Positions 9,006 through 17,598 of a stretch of 25,740 nucleotides of DNA are shown one piece after another; position 1 is the stretch's first letter, and each line of letters begins with the position of its first letter. Under the pieces are notes generated by a model. That model did not search any database. It had not been told where the DNA came from and saw nothing but the letters and a program-made list of their open reading frames with translations. The translations under genes and the position numbers were made by a program. Origin of the DNA: Candidatus Hydrogenedens sp. (GTDB taxonomy: Bacteria > Hydrogenedentota > Hydrogenedentia > Hydrogenedentales > Hydrogenedentaceae); NCBI GenBank assembly GCA_035378955.1, contig DAOSUS010000010.1:1-25740 (forward strand). The letters run 5' to 3'.

Positions 9006-11045
9006 ATGAATATTAAAAAGATGATGATAATTCTTGTAGTTGTGCTTGTAGTTCTTGTGGCACTTGTTCTTATGAAGCAAGCAAAAAAGGCAGAAAGACC
9101 TTCAATTATTGAGCAAGCCAAATTTGAGAAGTTAATACCTGAAAATTTAAAAGTAGATAATATCGTCCGTGTAGAACTATATACCGGTGCGAAAACCGAT
9201 GAAAAAGTTGTTCTCAAAAAAGATGGAGATAAATGGCGTGTAAGCAGTCATTTTAATTCACCGGCGAAAAAGGAGACAGTAGAAGATTATCTGGATAAAG
9301 TAGTAAAACTGCAAGGTGAGATGCGTGCCGAAGTGCCAACTGATGATGCTCTGGCAGATTACAATTTGAAGGATGACCAGGCATTTCATCTGGATATTTT
9401 TACCTCAGCCGAAGGGGAACCTGCTTTGAAATTGTTAGTTGGCAAATCTCCAAATTATCAATTGACATTTGTTCGTAAAGCAGGGGAACGAAAGATATAC
9501 GACGGGGGTGTTAACTTCCGTCAGGAGGCAGGTATTTATGGAGATGATGCAAGTAAAGCACCCGGTCCTGACCGCTGGTTGGATAAAGATATATTGAAAG
9601 TTGAAAAGGATAAGATTACGCGGCTTGCTTATGAAATGCCGGACAAGAAATTAATTTTTGAGCGAAAAGAAAAAGAAGTTCCACAGGAACAACCTTCGGG
9701 AAATGCCGATGAAGGGGCAAAAGAAGGGGCTAAGGAAGGGGAACAGCAACCCAAGAAAAAAGAATATGAATGGGTTCTTGTTCAGGGAGGAACAGGTGAG
9801 AAACATAAAGAAACAGGTTTACAAAATTTGTTAGGACGATTTGCTAATTTAACCGCATCCTCTATTGTTGACCCTGCCAAGAAAGCAGATTGGGGGCTTG
9901 AATCGCCCGCATTTAAATTGACCATTTCAAGAGAAGGGGAATCCGATGTTGTTTTAGAAGCCGGTAGACCCAATCCTGCTCAAAACGGTTATATTCGGGT
10001 AGCCAGTAACTCCGAAGATATTGTTTATGAACTTAGCAAATATACCTTTGAACAAATTTTCCCGAAAGGACAGGATTTATTTGACCTGCCTACTTTAAAC
10101 CTCGATAAAGATAAAATTCAGCAGGTTACAATTGAACAACCTGAAGGGAAAGTTGTCGTTCAGAAGGAAGGAAATGACTGGAAAGTGGTTGAACCTGTGA
10201 TAGATTTAAATGTTCAGATGACCACATTAAATACATTGGCTTCCGCTTTAGCATCGTGGAAGGCAGCAGATTATGCGGATAACGATGTAAATGTAGGTGA
10301 GTTTAATAAAACAATCACATTTAAGGCAGGTGAAGAAACACATACTTTTAAATTAGCAGAGACAGCCCGTTCCATTGATGGTATATATGCAACGCTTGAC
10401 GATAAGCCTATGCGATTGGTGATGAATCGGATTGATGCCAATAAGGTGTTATTGAAACCCCGTGATGTATATGAACTGAAAATTTTGGATTTTGCAACAG
10501 ATAAGGTTACATCCTTAGAAATAAAAGAAGGGGATGTTGCTCAGACCTTAAAGAAAGGTGAAGGTGGTGATTGGATATTGGTGGCTCAAGATGGAAAAGA
10601 GACCAAGTTAGTAAATGCAAATGTAGGGGAATTATTAAATTCGCTTAGTGGACTTCAAGGAGAAGATATTCGCCCTGACCTGGATTGGAAATCTTTTTCT
10701 CCGACATATACTATGCGAATAAATATTACGGATACAGAACCTCTGGACTTTTCAATAGGGCAGGGACCTGGGGATAAAATAGTTGCAACGGTTCCCCGTC
10801 GGAAAGCCATTGTCCAGATTGCTCAAGATCGTTGGGAACAAATCAAAAATGCTATAAATAAAGCGCGTGAGCCCAAACCTGAAGAAACAAAGACAGAACA
10901 GCCATCACCACAACAACCGCAAGAAGGAACGGCATCCCCAACAGGGACAGAAACAGAAGCATCTTCTACAGGTCAACCTGCGGAACAGCCGTCCTTAGAT
11001 AATACAACGCAATCAGTAGAAGTGCCTATAGGGACATCTAATTAG
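9006..11045 (+). CDS. DUF4340 protein, membrane-anchored
   Basis: A 679-residue protein with a very hydrophobic N-terminal anchor (MMIILVVVLVVLVALVLM, about 6-23) and a large extracytoplasmic part. Several repeated beta-rich stretches follow the DUF4340 pattern, for example VELYTG...KVVLKKDGDKWRV near 58-80, IEQPEGKVVVQKEGNDWKVV around 378-397, and LEIKEGDVAQTLKKGEGGDW around 503-522. An E/K/Q-rich insertion (PQEQPSGNADEGAKEG) lies near 231-250. The C-terminal 60 residues (about 619-679) are a disordered Pro/Glu/Thr/Gln tail. AGGAGG at 8994-8999 gives a strong start. It is the last gene of the operon with the GldA-like ATPase and fused GldFG protein, so it is probably a periplasmic partner of that transporter. 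The molecular role of DUF4340 is not established. The gene ends in TAG. Confidence 0.85.
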   Translation: MNIKKMMIILVVVLVVLVALVLMKQAKKAERPSIIEQAKFEKLIPENLKVDNIVRVELYTGAKTDEKVVLKKDGDKWRVSSHFNSPAKKETVEDYLDKVVKLQGEMRAEVPTDDALADYNLKDDQAFHLDIFTSAEGEPALKLLVGKSPNYQLTFVRKAGERKIYDGGVNFRQEAGIYGDDASKAPGPDRWLDKDILKVEKDKITRLAYEMPDKKLIFERKEKEVPQEQPSGNADEGAKEGAKEGEQQPKKKEYEWVLVQGGTGEKHKETGLQNLLGRFANLTASSIVDPAKKADWGLESPAFKLTISREGESDVVLEAGRPNPAQNGYIRVASNSEDIVYELSKYTFEQIFPKGQDLFDLPTLNLDKDKIQQVTIEQPEGKVVVQKEGNDWKVVEPVIDLNVQMTTLNTLASALASWKAADYADNDVNVGEFNKTITFKAGEETHTFKLAETARSIDGIYATLDDKPMRLVMNRIDANKVLLKPRDVYELKILDFATDKVTSLEIKEGDVAQTLKKGEGGDWILVAQDGKETKLVNANVGELLNSLSGLQGEDIRPDLDWKSFSPTYTMRINITDTEPLDFSIGQGPGDKIVATVPRRKAIVQIAQDRWEQIKNAINKAREPKPEETKTEQPSPQQPQEGTASPTGTETEASSTGQPAEQPSLDNTTQSVEVPIGTSN

Positions 11046-11108
11046 TCGGCTATATTAAAGGGTCACCTATAGGAGATAAGTAACAAATTTTTATTTTGTT
11101 TCTCTATC

Positions 11109-11136
11109 GTAAGGGCACGGCATGCCGTGCCCTTAC
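11109..11136. repeat. Perfect 28-nt palindrome between convergent genes
   Basis: Two 14-base arms (first arm GTAAGGGCACGGCA) are exact reverse complements with no spacer. The core is GC-rich and stands out from AT-rich flanks. It sits between the converging DUF4340 and OppD-like genes. No run of T follows on either strand, so a classical intrinsic terminator is not shown. It could be a REP-like dispersed palindrome, a protein-binding site or a bidirectional transcription block. It is the only copy I noticed in this window. Confidence 0.8.
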
Positions 11137-11253
11137 TTCGTTGTTAGGTCCTTGTGGTAAAAAGAATTAACCCCTAAAAAATTCCAGAAGTGAGGACGCT
11201 TCATCTACATTGTTTGAAAAGGATAATGCAAGATAATTTTTTTTCTAATAGAT

Positions 11254-12261
11254 TTATGCTTTCAACTCAATCTCATGATTTATGACACGCAGGCATGTTG
11301 TAGAGTGGAGAGGTTCCATTTCTGTAGTGGTAATAGGTTGAGCATAACATTTTTCTACAGCGTAAGGACAACGCTCAGCAAAAGGACAGCGTTCTACAAG
11401 AGTTTTTAAATCCGGTGGTTTTCCGGGTAAACTTTGTAATCTTTTTCGGGAACCAATATTTCTCTTTAACGAAAGTAAAGCATGGGTATAAGGGTGAAGT
11501 GGGTTTTGGAAAAGTTGGTCTACGGGTGCGGTTTCTAATATTTTACCGGCATACATAATCCAGACACGATGGCAAAGCCCAGCAACCAGGCTTAGGTCAT
11601 GAGTGATAATTATCATGGTGAATGGCTTTTCTTCATGTAATTTTTTGAACAAATCTAATATCTGTGCTTGTAAAGTAGCATCCAGAGCGGTAGTGGGTTC
11701 ATCTGCAATTAAAAGTTTAGGTTTTAAAATAAGAGCCATAGCTATTGCAATACGCTGACGCATACCTCCCGAGAGATGATGCGGGTATCGTTTCATCTGC
11801 AATTCCGGGTCAGGAATCTGGACTGCTTTTAGGTATTCTATCGCAATTTGTTTTGACTTTTCTGAAGGATATTTATAATGGATTTGCAAGGGTTCCGTTA
11901 ACTGATAACCTACTGTGAGATGAGGATTAAGTGCAACCAAGGAATCTTGGAAAACATAACTTATCATGGCTCCTCGAATTGTTTGCCACTCTCTTTTAGA
12001 AAGATTTTTTAAATCATAATTCGAAAATTTTATTTCGTCTGCTTCAATATGAACCATTTCTTCAGGTAAAAGATGAGCAAGAGATAAAGCAAAGACGCTT
12101 TTCCCTGAGCCAGACTCTCCTACAATTCCGATTATTTCATGTTCTTCAATTCCGCAGGAAATATTCTGTACAGGAAAAATATCTCCATGTCTTGTGTGGA
12201 GACATATCGTCAGATTTTTAATAGATAGCAATTTTTTCTGTCTTTGTATAATAGTACTCAT
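11254..12261 (-). CDS. Oligopeptide/dipeptide ABC transporter ATPase (OppD/DppD-like)
   Basis: A 335-residue ATPase of the peptide/nickel importer class. It shows Walker A GESGSGKS at 48-55, signature LSGGMRQR at 163-170, and Walker B LLIADEPTTALD at 183-194. A C-terminal oligopeptide-transporter region contains cysteines C292, C298, C305 and C323 (CPFAERCPYAVEKC). Relatives of DppD bind an iron-sulfur cluster with such cysteines; whether this one does is inference. I chose the ATG at 12261 because AGGA lies five bases ahead of it. An ATG two codons earlier (12267) directly abuts that AGGA. No permease, binding protein or OppF partner is encoded nearby, so it is an orphan here, convergent with the DUF4340 gene. 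The partners may be elsewhere in the genome. Confidence 0.88.
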   Translation of the reverse strand: MSTIIQRQKKLLSIKNLTICLHTRHGDIFPVQNISCGIEEHEIIGIVGESGSGKSVFALSLAHLLPEEMVHIEADEIKFSNYDLKNLSKREWQTIRGAMISYVFQDSLVALNPHLTVGYQLTEPLQIHYKYPSEKSKQIAIEYLKAVQIPDPELQMKRYPHHLSGGMRQRIAIAMALILKPKLLIADEPTTALDATLQAQILDLFKKLHEEKPFTMIIITHDLSLVAGLCHRVWIMYAGKILETAPVDQLFQNPLHPYTHALLSLKRNIGSRKRLQSLPGKPPDLKTLVERCPFAERCPYAVEKCYAQPITTTEMEPLHSTTCLRVINHEIELKA

Positions 12262-12367
12262 ATACATCCTGAATATTTAAGATAAGTTGGCATAAACATT
12301 TTACAATATTTGAAGGTTTTTTCATTATAATAATTCTAAAATTGCTTCTATTTTGTCAAAAATTTTT

Positions 12368-12397
12368 TTGAAATTTCTTTCTTATAGGATAGATAAT
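12368..12397 (+). promoter_or_regulatory. Possible sigma70-type promoter for the GLUG protein gene
   Basis: TTGAAA (12368-12373) and GATAAT (12392-12397) are separated by 18 bases, about 65 bases ahead of the ATG at 12463. The surroundings are very AT-rich, so chance boxes are likely. The divergent OppD-like gene starts at 12261. Confidence 0.3.
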
Positions 12398-12462
12398 AAT
12401 AAAGTATAAAATAAATGTTGAAAATAAAATAACTTTGTGTTAACTATAAAAGGGTATTATGT

Positions 12463-14793
12463 ATGAATAAGTTTATTCTTTCCCGTTTTAGTGTTTTATT
12501 CCTTCTTCTGGTAACTGTATTAATAGGTTCCGTTTCGTATGCGGATTTAATAGGACTGAACACAATAAATCAATTTACAAAAACACAAGTTATATACGAG
12601 ACAATCTTGATAGATACTGTTGCGAAATTTAAAATGATAGGGAAAGAAGTATATTTGCCCCTGAGTGGGAGTTATAAACTTGAAACGGATTTGGATTTGA
12701 GTGAAAGTGAGACATGGAATGGGGGTCAAGGCTATGAACCTATTGGGAATAATATATCGCCTTTTACGGGGAAGTTTGATGGCAATGGGCATAAAATAAG
12801 AGGGGTATATATTAATCGTCCGAGTGAAGATAATATGGGTATATTTGGAGTTGTAGGAACTTCGGGTGTAATAGAAAATTTAGGTGTTGAGGATTATGTA
12901 ATAATTGGAAATGAACAGGTAGGTGGAATTGCAGGTAAAAACTTAGGGAAGATAGAGAAGTGTTATTCAAAAGGTATTATAGAAGCAATTAACAATGTTG
13001 GTGGGCTTGTCGGATTAAATCAGGGAAATGTAAAGAATAGTTTTTCAATGAGTTATATTAAAGGCGATATATGGGTTGGAGGGTTAATTGGACGAAATGA
13101 AGGAGGGACTATTGAAAATACTTATGCCGTAGGTAAGGTAGTGGGAACTGTTCGTTACGGTGGTTTGATAGGAGCCAATAATAGCGGGACGATTATATCG
13201 AGTTATTGGGACAAAGACAGGTCAGGTTTGAGCACTTCATCCGGGGGAAGTGGAAAGACCACAACACAAATGGGCAATAAAGCAACTTATGTGGACTGGG
13301 ATTTTGAGAGTATCTGGGAATTGGCAAAAGCCGGTAATTATCCTTATTTGAAAGTATTAGGCTCCGTAACATTTCCAGAGCCGGGGGACATTTCTATTTC
13401 TACTATTGAAGGATTACAGCAGATTGGCAAGAGTTTAGATTATCCATGGTTTGGTAATTATGTGATTACAACAGATATTGATGCAAATTCTACAAAGTTA
13501 TTGAATTCGGGTAGAGGTTTTGAACCGATTTCTGAATTTTGTGGCAAGATAAATGGTAATGGGCATAAGATTACGGGTTTATATATCAATCGTCCTGATA
13601 TAGATAATGTAGGACTTATAGGTCGCTTGGTCTCTGGTGGCAAGGTATCTTTACTTCAATTAGAAAATTGTGAAATAACTGGGGACTGGAAAGTCGGCAG
13701 TATTGTTGGACGGAATGAAGGTGGAACAGTTGAAAATTGTAAGGTGATTAATGGACGGGTTGGAGGTAATATTTATGTCGGTGGTTTGATTGGGAGAAGT
13801 GACAGTGGCTCTATCTCTCTCTGTAGTTTTACAGGAACGATAGAAGGTTATGATACAGTCGGCGGATTGCTTGGGCAGAATGCAGGAGGTGTGATAACTT
13901 CATGTAATACGAATGCTCAAATTGCTGGTGATTTTTATATTGCTGGATTGGTTGGAAAGCAGAGTAAGGGTTCTATTTCGGAATCTTACACTGAAGGCAC
14001 TATAAACTCCGAAGGTTCCCAGTTCGTAGGTGGTTTTGTTGGTGATAATGCAGGGACAATTACCAATTGCTACACAATTACCAATGTTACTGCGTACGCC
14101 TTTGTTGGAGGATTTTCAGCAACAAATTCGGGAACAATTTCAAAATGTTACTCGGCAGGTGTTGTAAAGGCAACATCACAAACAGTAGGTGGGTTCAATG
14201 GTTATGATATGAAGGGGACATATACCAATGTTTATTGGGATATGGATGTTTCTACACAGATGAATTCCGATGGAGGTTATGGGCTAACAACGAAAGAAAT
14301 GAAATGCAGTACTTCTTATATGAATTGGGATTTTGTGGGTGTATGGTATATGCGTCGTGGGCTTGAATATCCCGTGTTAAGGTGGCAAGGGGATTTTGAA
14401 GGTGAGTTAGAAGGTGAAGATAATTGTGAGGGTGAAGGAGTTATAGAAGGTGAAGAAGGAGAGGAAGAGGGAAGTTTAGAAGGAGAAGGTGCTGTTGAAG
14501 GAACGCAGGAAGGTATTGCAGAAGGGGAAGGGACAGAGGAAGGCGCAAATGAAGGTTCTATTGAAGGCACACATGAAGGCTCTATTGAAGGCACACATGA
14601 AGGGAGTGCGGAAGGTGGAAAGGAAGGGAGTGTTGAAGGTGAAGGTGAAGGGACACCCGGTCCAGATAAAAAGTGTGGTTGTGATGGGACAAACGGGAAT
14701 TTTTTCCAGGATTTATGGCAACATATTTTGGACTTTATCTTAGTCGGATTGCTTATATCTTTGATGAGCGGTATGCACCTTAAAAAGAAATAG
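12463..14793 (+). CDS. Secreted GLUG-repeat protein with EG-rich linker and Cys/TM/Lys tail
   Basis: A 776-residue surface-type protein. The signal peptide spans about residues 1-27 (FSVLFLLLVTVLIGSVSYA). Two long homologous GLUG beta-helix units follow, at about 67-296 and 331-643. Each opens with an ITxDID/LETDLDL strand and a GNGHKIxGxYINRP turn, continues with several VGGLVGxNxG motifs, and closes with a YWDxD...WDF...YPxLK/R block. Residues 646-730 are a Glu/Gly-rich linker made of EGE, EGS and EGTHEG units. The tail has C738-G-C740-D, then a hydrophobic segment at about 755-771 (ILDFILVGLLISLMSGM), then a basic end with K774-K776. That order resembles C-terminal surface-sorting signals such as LPXTG or MYXO-CTERM, but I know of no named family with this exact motif. 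GLUG domains are typical of adhesins. Only a weak AGGG precedes the ATG. The gene ends in TAG. Confidence 0.85.
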   Translation: MNKFILSRFSVLFLLLVTVLIGSVSYADLIGLNTINQFTKTQVIYETILIDTVAKFKMIGKEVYLPLSGSYKLETDLDLSESETWNGGQGYEPIGNNISPFTGKFDGNGHKIRGVYINRPSEDNMGIFGVVGTSGVIENLGVEDYVIIGNEQVGGIAGKNLGKIEKCYSKGIIEAINNVGGLVGLNQGNVKNSFSMSYIKGDIWVGGLIGRNEGGTIENTYAVGKVVGTVRYGGLIGANNSGTIISSYWDKDRSGLSTSSGGSGKTTTQMGNKATYVDWDFESIWELAKAGNYPYLKVLGSVTFPEPGDISISTIEGLQQIGKSLDYPWFGNYVITTDIDANSTKLLNSGRGFEPISEFCGKINGNGHKITGLYINRPDIDNVGLIGRLVSGGKVSLLQLENCEITGDWKVGSIVGRNEGGTVENCKVINGRVGGNIYVGGLIGRSDSGSISLCSFTGTIEGYDTVGGLLGQNAGGVITSCNTNAQIAGDFYIAGLVGKQSKGSISESYTEGTINSEGSQFVGGFVGDNAGTITNCYTITNVTAYAFVGGFSATNSGTISKCYSAGVVKATSQTVGGFNGYDMKGTYTNVYWDMDVSTQMNSDGGYGLTTKEMKCSTSYMNWDFVGVWYMRRGLEYPVLRWQGDFEGELEGEDNCEGEGVIEGEEGEEEGSLEGEGAVEGTQEGIAEGEGTEEGANEGSIEGTHEGSIEGTHEGSAEGGKEGSVEGEGEGTPGPDKKCGCDGTNGNFFQDLWQHILDFILVGLLISLMSGMHLKKK
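14551..14598 (+). repeat. Near-perfect 24-bp tandem duplication in the EG-rich linker
   Basis: Two adjacent 24-base units (14551-14574 and 14575-14598) differ at one base (T/C) and encode EGSIEGTH twice. They lie within a wider GAAGG-rich stretch (about 14395-14660), so the linker length may vary by slippage without breaking the frame. Confidence 0.8.
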
Positions 14794-14886
14794 GATGTCT
14801 TTTTAATTATAAGTTGCTATCGGGTGAATTGCACAAGAGTTGTGTTCAGATAACACTATTAATATCCCTGAGTAAGGAGCAAGTTT

Positions 14887-16971
14887 ATGATTACAAGTAT
14901 TGTAGTAGCACAAGTAGCGGGTTTTATCCTTCTCCATAGTATAGACCTTCCTACAGGATTTCGTGCCCCTGCCGTTCCTTTAGTAGTGCATGACCCTTAT
15001 ACAAGTATATGGTCATTTTCAGACACTTTAACAGAACAATGGTGTTCACATTGGACAGGGCGACAAAGAACTATGTCGGGTTTGTTATATCTTGATGGGA
15101 AAGTTTTTCGGTTTATAGGTCCATCGGAGTTAGGTGGAGAAGCCATGAGGCAGATAGCCTATAAGATTTATCCTACACGGACAATTTATGAATTTGAAGG
15201 AGGGGGCGTGAAATTGTATTTAAAATTTACAACCCCGATGTTAACAGAAGATTTTCGTTGGTTAAGCACCCCCTGTACCTATGTAGAATTTGAACTGGTG
15301 TCTACGGATGGAAAGGAACATAACGCAACAGTATATTTTGATATAGGCACAGATTGGTGTGTGAATGTTGAGAAACAGGTTGTGCAATGGGAACGATTGA
15401 ACAGCCCTGCGGGATTGACCTTATTGAAGGCAGGGACAGTAGAACAGCCTATTCTTGAAAAGGCGGGGGATAATATAAGAATTGATTGGGGGTATGTGTA
15501 TTTAGCATGTCAGACAGGTCAGACAGTCCTTGCTGAGCGTAAGACGGCTGTGGATACTTTTATTCAGAGAGGTACTCTTCCCGATAAAGAAGATACAGGT
15601 TCTCCTCGTGCTGTGGAAGATAGACCCATAGCCCTTGCCATAACTATTCCTTTCAACATTCCATCTCAGGGAAGTGATAGTAAGTATGTAGTAGTTGCGT
15701 ATGATGATATTTATTCTATTGAGTTTATGCATGAAAAATTGAGGCCATGGTATTGGAAAGAGTATGGAGATAATTTTGTGCTACTTCTGGATACGGTCTA
15801 TAAAGAATATATGGCTCTGAAACAGAAATGTGAAGCGTGGGATAGTTATTTAATGAATGAAGCAGCACAAAAGTTGGGTCTGGAATATTCTGCCTTAGTA
15901 GGATTAACCTATCGTCATGTTTTCGGGAGTGGAAAAATAGTAGTAGGTAAGGATGATACGCCGTGGTTTTTCCATAAAGAATGCTTTTCGAATGGATGCA
16001 TTGCGACAGTAGATGTGACCTATCCTGCTTCTCCCTTTTTTGCTTTATTTGCACCGTCATTATTGCGTGGAATGCTTGAACCGGTGTATCTCTATGCGAA
16101 GATGCCCGAATGGATTTTTGAATTCTCCCCGCATGATGTTGGAAGTTATCCGAAAGCAAATGGGCAGGTTTATGGCAAAGATAAGAATGGCTTTAAATTG
16201 GAAAGCCAAATGCCTGTGGAAGAATGTGGAAATATGATTTTAGCAACTGCTTTATATTCGGAGATTGCCGGGAAGATAGACTATGCTCGGGAACACTGGA
16301 AATTGATTGAACAATGGGCTAATTATTTGAAAGTGCATGGGAAAGACCCGGAAAATCAATTATGTACAGATGACTTCGCAGGGCATTTAGCACATAATAC
16401 GAATTTGTCATTAAAAGCGATAGTTGCTCTGGGTGCATTTGCGAAAATGTGTCAACAGAGACATCTTGCAAATGCAGGCGAATGGGAAAATCTGGCACGC
16501 GATATGGCAAAAGATTGGGTTGAACGGGCAAAGGATGGAGACCATTTTCGACTTACTTTTGATAAGCCGAATACATGGAGTATGAAATATAATCTTGTAT
16601 GGGATAAAATTTTAGGTTTGAACTTGTTTCCATCGGAAGTTGCCAAAATGGAGATTGAATATTATAAAAAACAACAAAATCAATATGGGTTGCCTTTAGA
16701 TATTCGAAAAGATTATACCAAGACGGATTGGCTTATCTGGTGTGCAACTTTGACAAATAATAAAGAAGATTTTGATTTCCTGTTTCAACCGTTTTATCGC
16801 TTTATGAACGAGACACCGGACCGTATTCCACTAACGGATTGGTATGATACGAAGACGGGGAAGTGTGTTGGTTTCCGAGCACGTCCTGTTATAGGAGGTG
16901 TTTATATCCCATTTTTATATCATAGCGATTTATGGCGGACTATCGCTTCTAAGGAAGATAAAAATTTGTAA
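14887..16971 (+). CDS. Glutaminase-A-like exported protein (DUF4965/DUF1793 type)
   Basis: A 694-residue protein of the family named after fungal glutaminase GtaA. The family opening FRAPAVPLVVHDPYTSIW lies at about 27-44, just after a short hydrophobic N-terminus (ITSIVVAQVAGFILL) that probably drives export. A beta-sandwich half (about 45-300) is followed by an all-alpha toroid half (about 320-690). The conserved family block is present as PHDVGSYP around H416 and MPVEECGN at 442-449, with E445/E446 in the likely active-site region. GARPVIGG-like sequence near the end (RARPVIGGVYIPFL) also fits. AAGGAG lies 8 bases before the ATG. It follows the GLUG gene by 93 bases and may be co-transcribed. 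Bacterial members are often near carbohydrate or protein scavenging genes, so true glutaminase activity is not assured. Confidence 0.82.
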   Translation: MITSIVVAQVAGFILLHSIDLPTGFRAPAVPLVVHDPYTSIWSFSDTLTEQWCSHWTGRQRTMSGLLYLDGKVFRFIGPSELGGEAMRQIAYKIYPTRTIYEFEGGGVKLYLKFTTPMLTEDFRWLSTPCTYVEFELVSTDGKEHNATVYFDIGTDWCVNVEKQVVQWERLNSPAGLTLLKAGTVEQPILEKAGDNIRIDWGYVYLACQTGQTVLAERKTAVDTFIQRGTLPDKEDTGSPRAVEDRPIALAITIPFNIPSQGSDSKYVVVAYDDIYSIEFMHEKLRPWYWKEYGDNFVLLLDTVYKEYMALKQKCEAWDSYLMNEAAQKLGLEYSALVGLTYRHVFGSGKIVVGKDDTPWFFHKECFSNGCIATVDVTYPASPFFALFAPSLLRGMLEPVYLYAKMPEWIFEFSPHDVGSYPKANGQVYGKDKNGFKLESQMPVEECGNMILATALYSEIAGKIDYAREHWKLIEQWANYLKVHGKDPENQLCTDDFAGHLAHNTNLSLKAIVALGAFAKMCQQRHLANAGEWENLARDMAKDWVERAKDGDHFRLTFDKPNTWSMKYNLVWDKILGLNLFPSEVAKMEIEYYKKQQNQYGLPLDIRKDYTKTDWLIWCATLTNNKEDFDFLFQPFYRFMNETPDRIPLTDWYDTKTGKCVGFRARPVIGGVYIPFLYHSDLWRTIASKEDKNL

Positions 16972-17076
16972 AAAAGGGTGAATAGATTATTTTTAAAGGC
17001 AATATATTTAGATAAATTTTAATCTGCTTCTATTAAAATATAGGGCTTCATAGACGAAAAATGAAGTAAAAAAACT

Positions 17077-17460
17077 ATGCAAAAATTTGTTTACTGGACA
17101 CCGCGGATATTATCCATTCTTTTTATTCTGTTTCTGATATCGTTTTCTTTAGATGTTTTCTCTGAGGAATTAGGTTTCTGGAAAACATGGGTAGGCTTGT
17201 TGATGCACAATATTCCATCATTTATCCTTTTGTTTGTTCTGATAATTTCATGGAAGCAGGAAATTGTAGGATGTGTTTCTTTTATACTTGCGGGTCTTTT
17301 ATATGTGTCGTTAATTTTACGAAACTCATTGTTAGAAGGATTTCAATGGTATTACATTACCTGGATAATGATTATATCAGGACCTGCGTTTCTTGTCGGT
17401 ATTCTCTTTCTCCTTTCATGGTTATATAGAAAGAAGAACCCCAATGCAAAAACTTGTTAA
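17077..17460 (+). CDS. Small four-helix membrane protein (DUF7670-like)
   Basis: A 127-residue inner-membrane protein with four predicted helices: about 10-28 (ILSILFILFLISFSLDVF), 44-60 (IPSFILLFVLIISW), 65-85, and 91-117 (ending LVGILFLLSWLYRKK). The pattern of RILSILFILFL, SLDVF, LGFW and HNIPS, with PAFLVGILFLL before a basic tail, matches what I recall of a widespread small family labelled DUF7670, whose function is unknown. The ribosome site is weak (GAAG). It sits between the glutaminase-like and TIM-barrel genes in the same direction. There are no catalytic motifs. The open frame shifted by two within it (17187-17429) is a shadow. Confidence 0.75.
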   Translation: MQKFVYWTPRILSILFILFLISFSLDVFSEELGFWKTWVGLLMHNIPSFILLFVLIISWKQEIVGCVSFILAGLLYVSLILRNSLLEGFQWYYITWIMIISGPAFLVGILFLLSWLYRKKNPNAKTC

Positions 17461-17598
17461 ATAAACTTTTGTGCCTTTTCCCGGTTTTATAAAAAAAATG
17501 GATAACCATCAGTTTCTGTTTTATTTATGTGTTTGATATAGTAGTTAAGTAAAAATTTTTGAATGTAGTGTTTTTTAACAGAGGAAAGGAATTTTACA

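Noticed and set aside
11109..11136. Palindrome as a standard intrinsic terminator
   Set aside because: No run of T follows on either strand and there is no loop spacer; a termination role is possible but not shown.
14316..14594. Minus-strand open frame rich in Ser-Pro
   Set aside because: It is the shadow of the EG-rich repeat of the GLUG gene; the repeat keeps the opposite strand open by composition alone.
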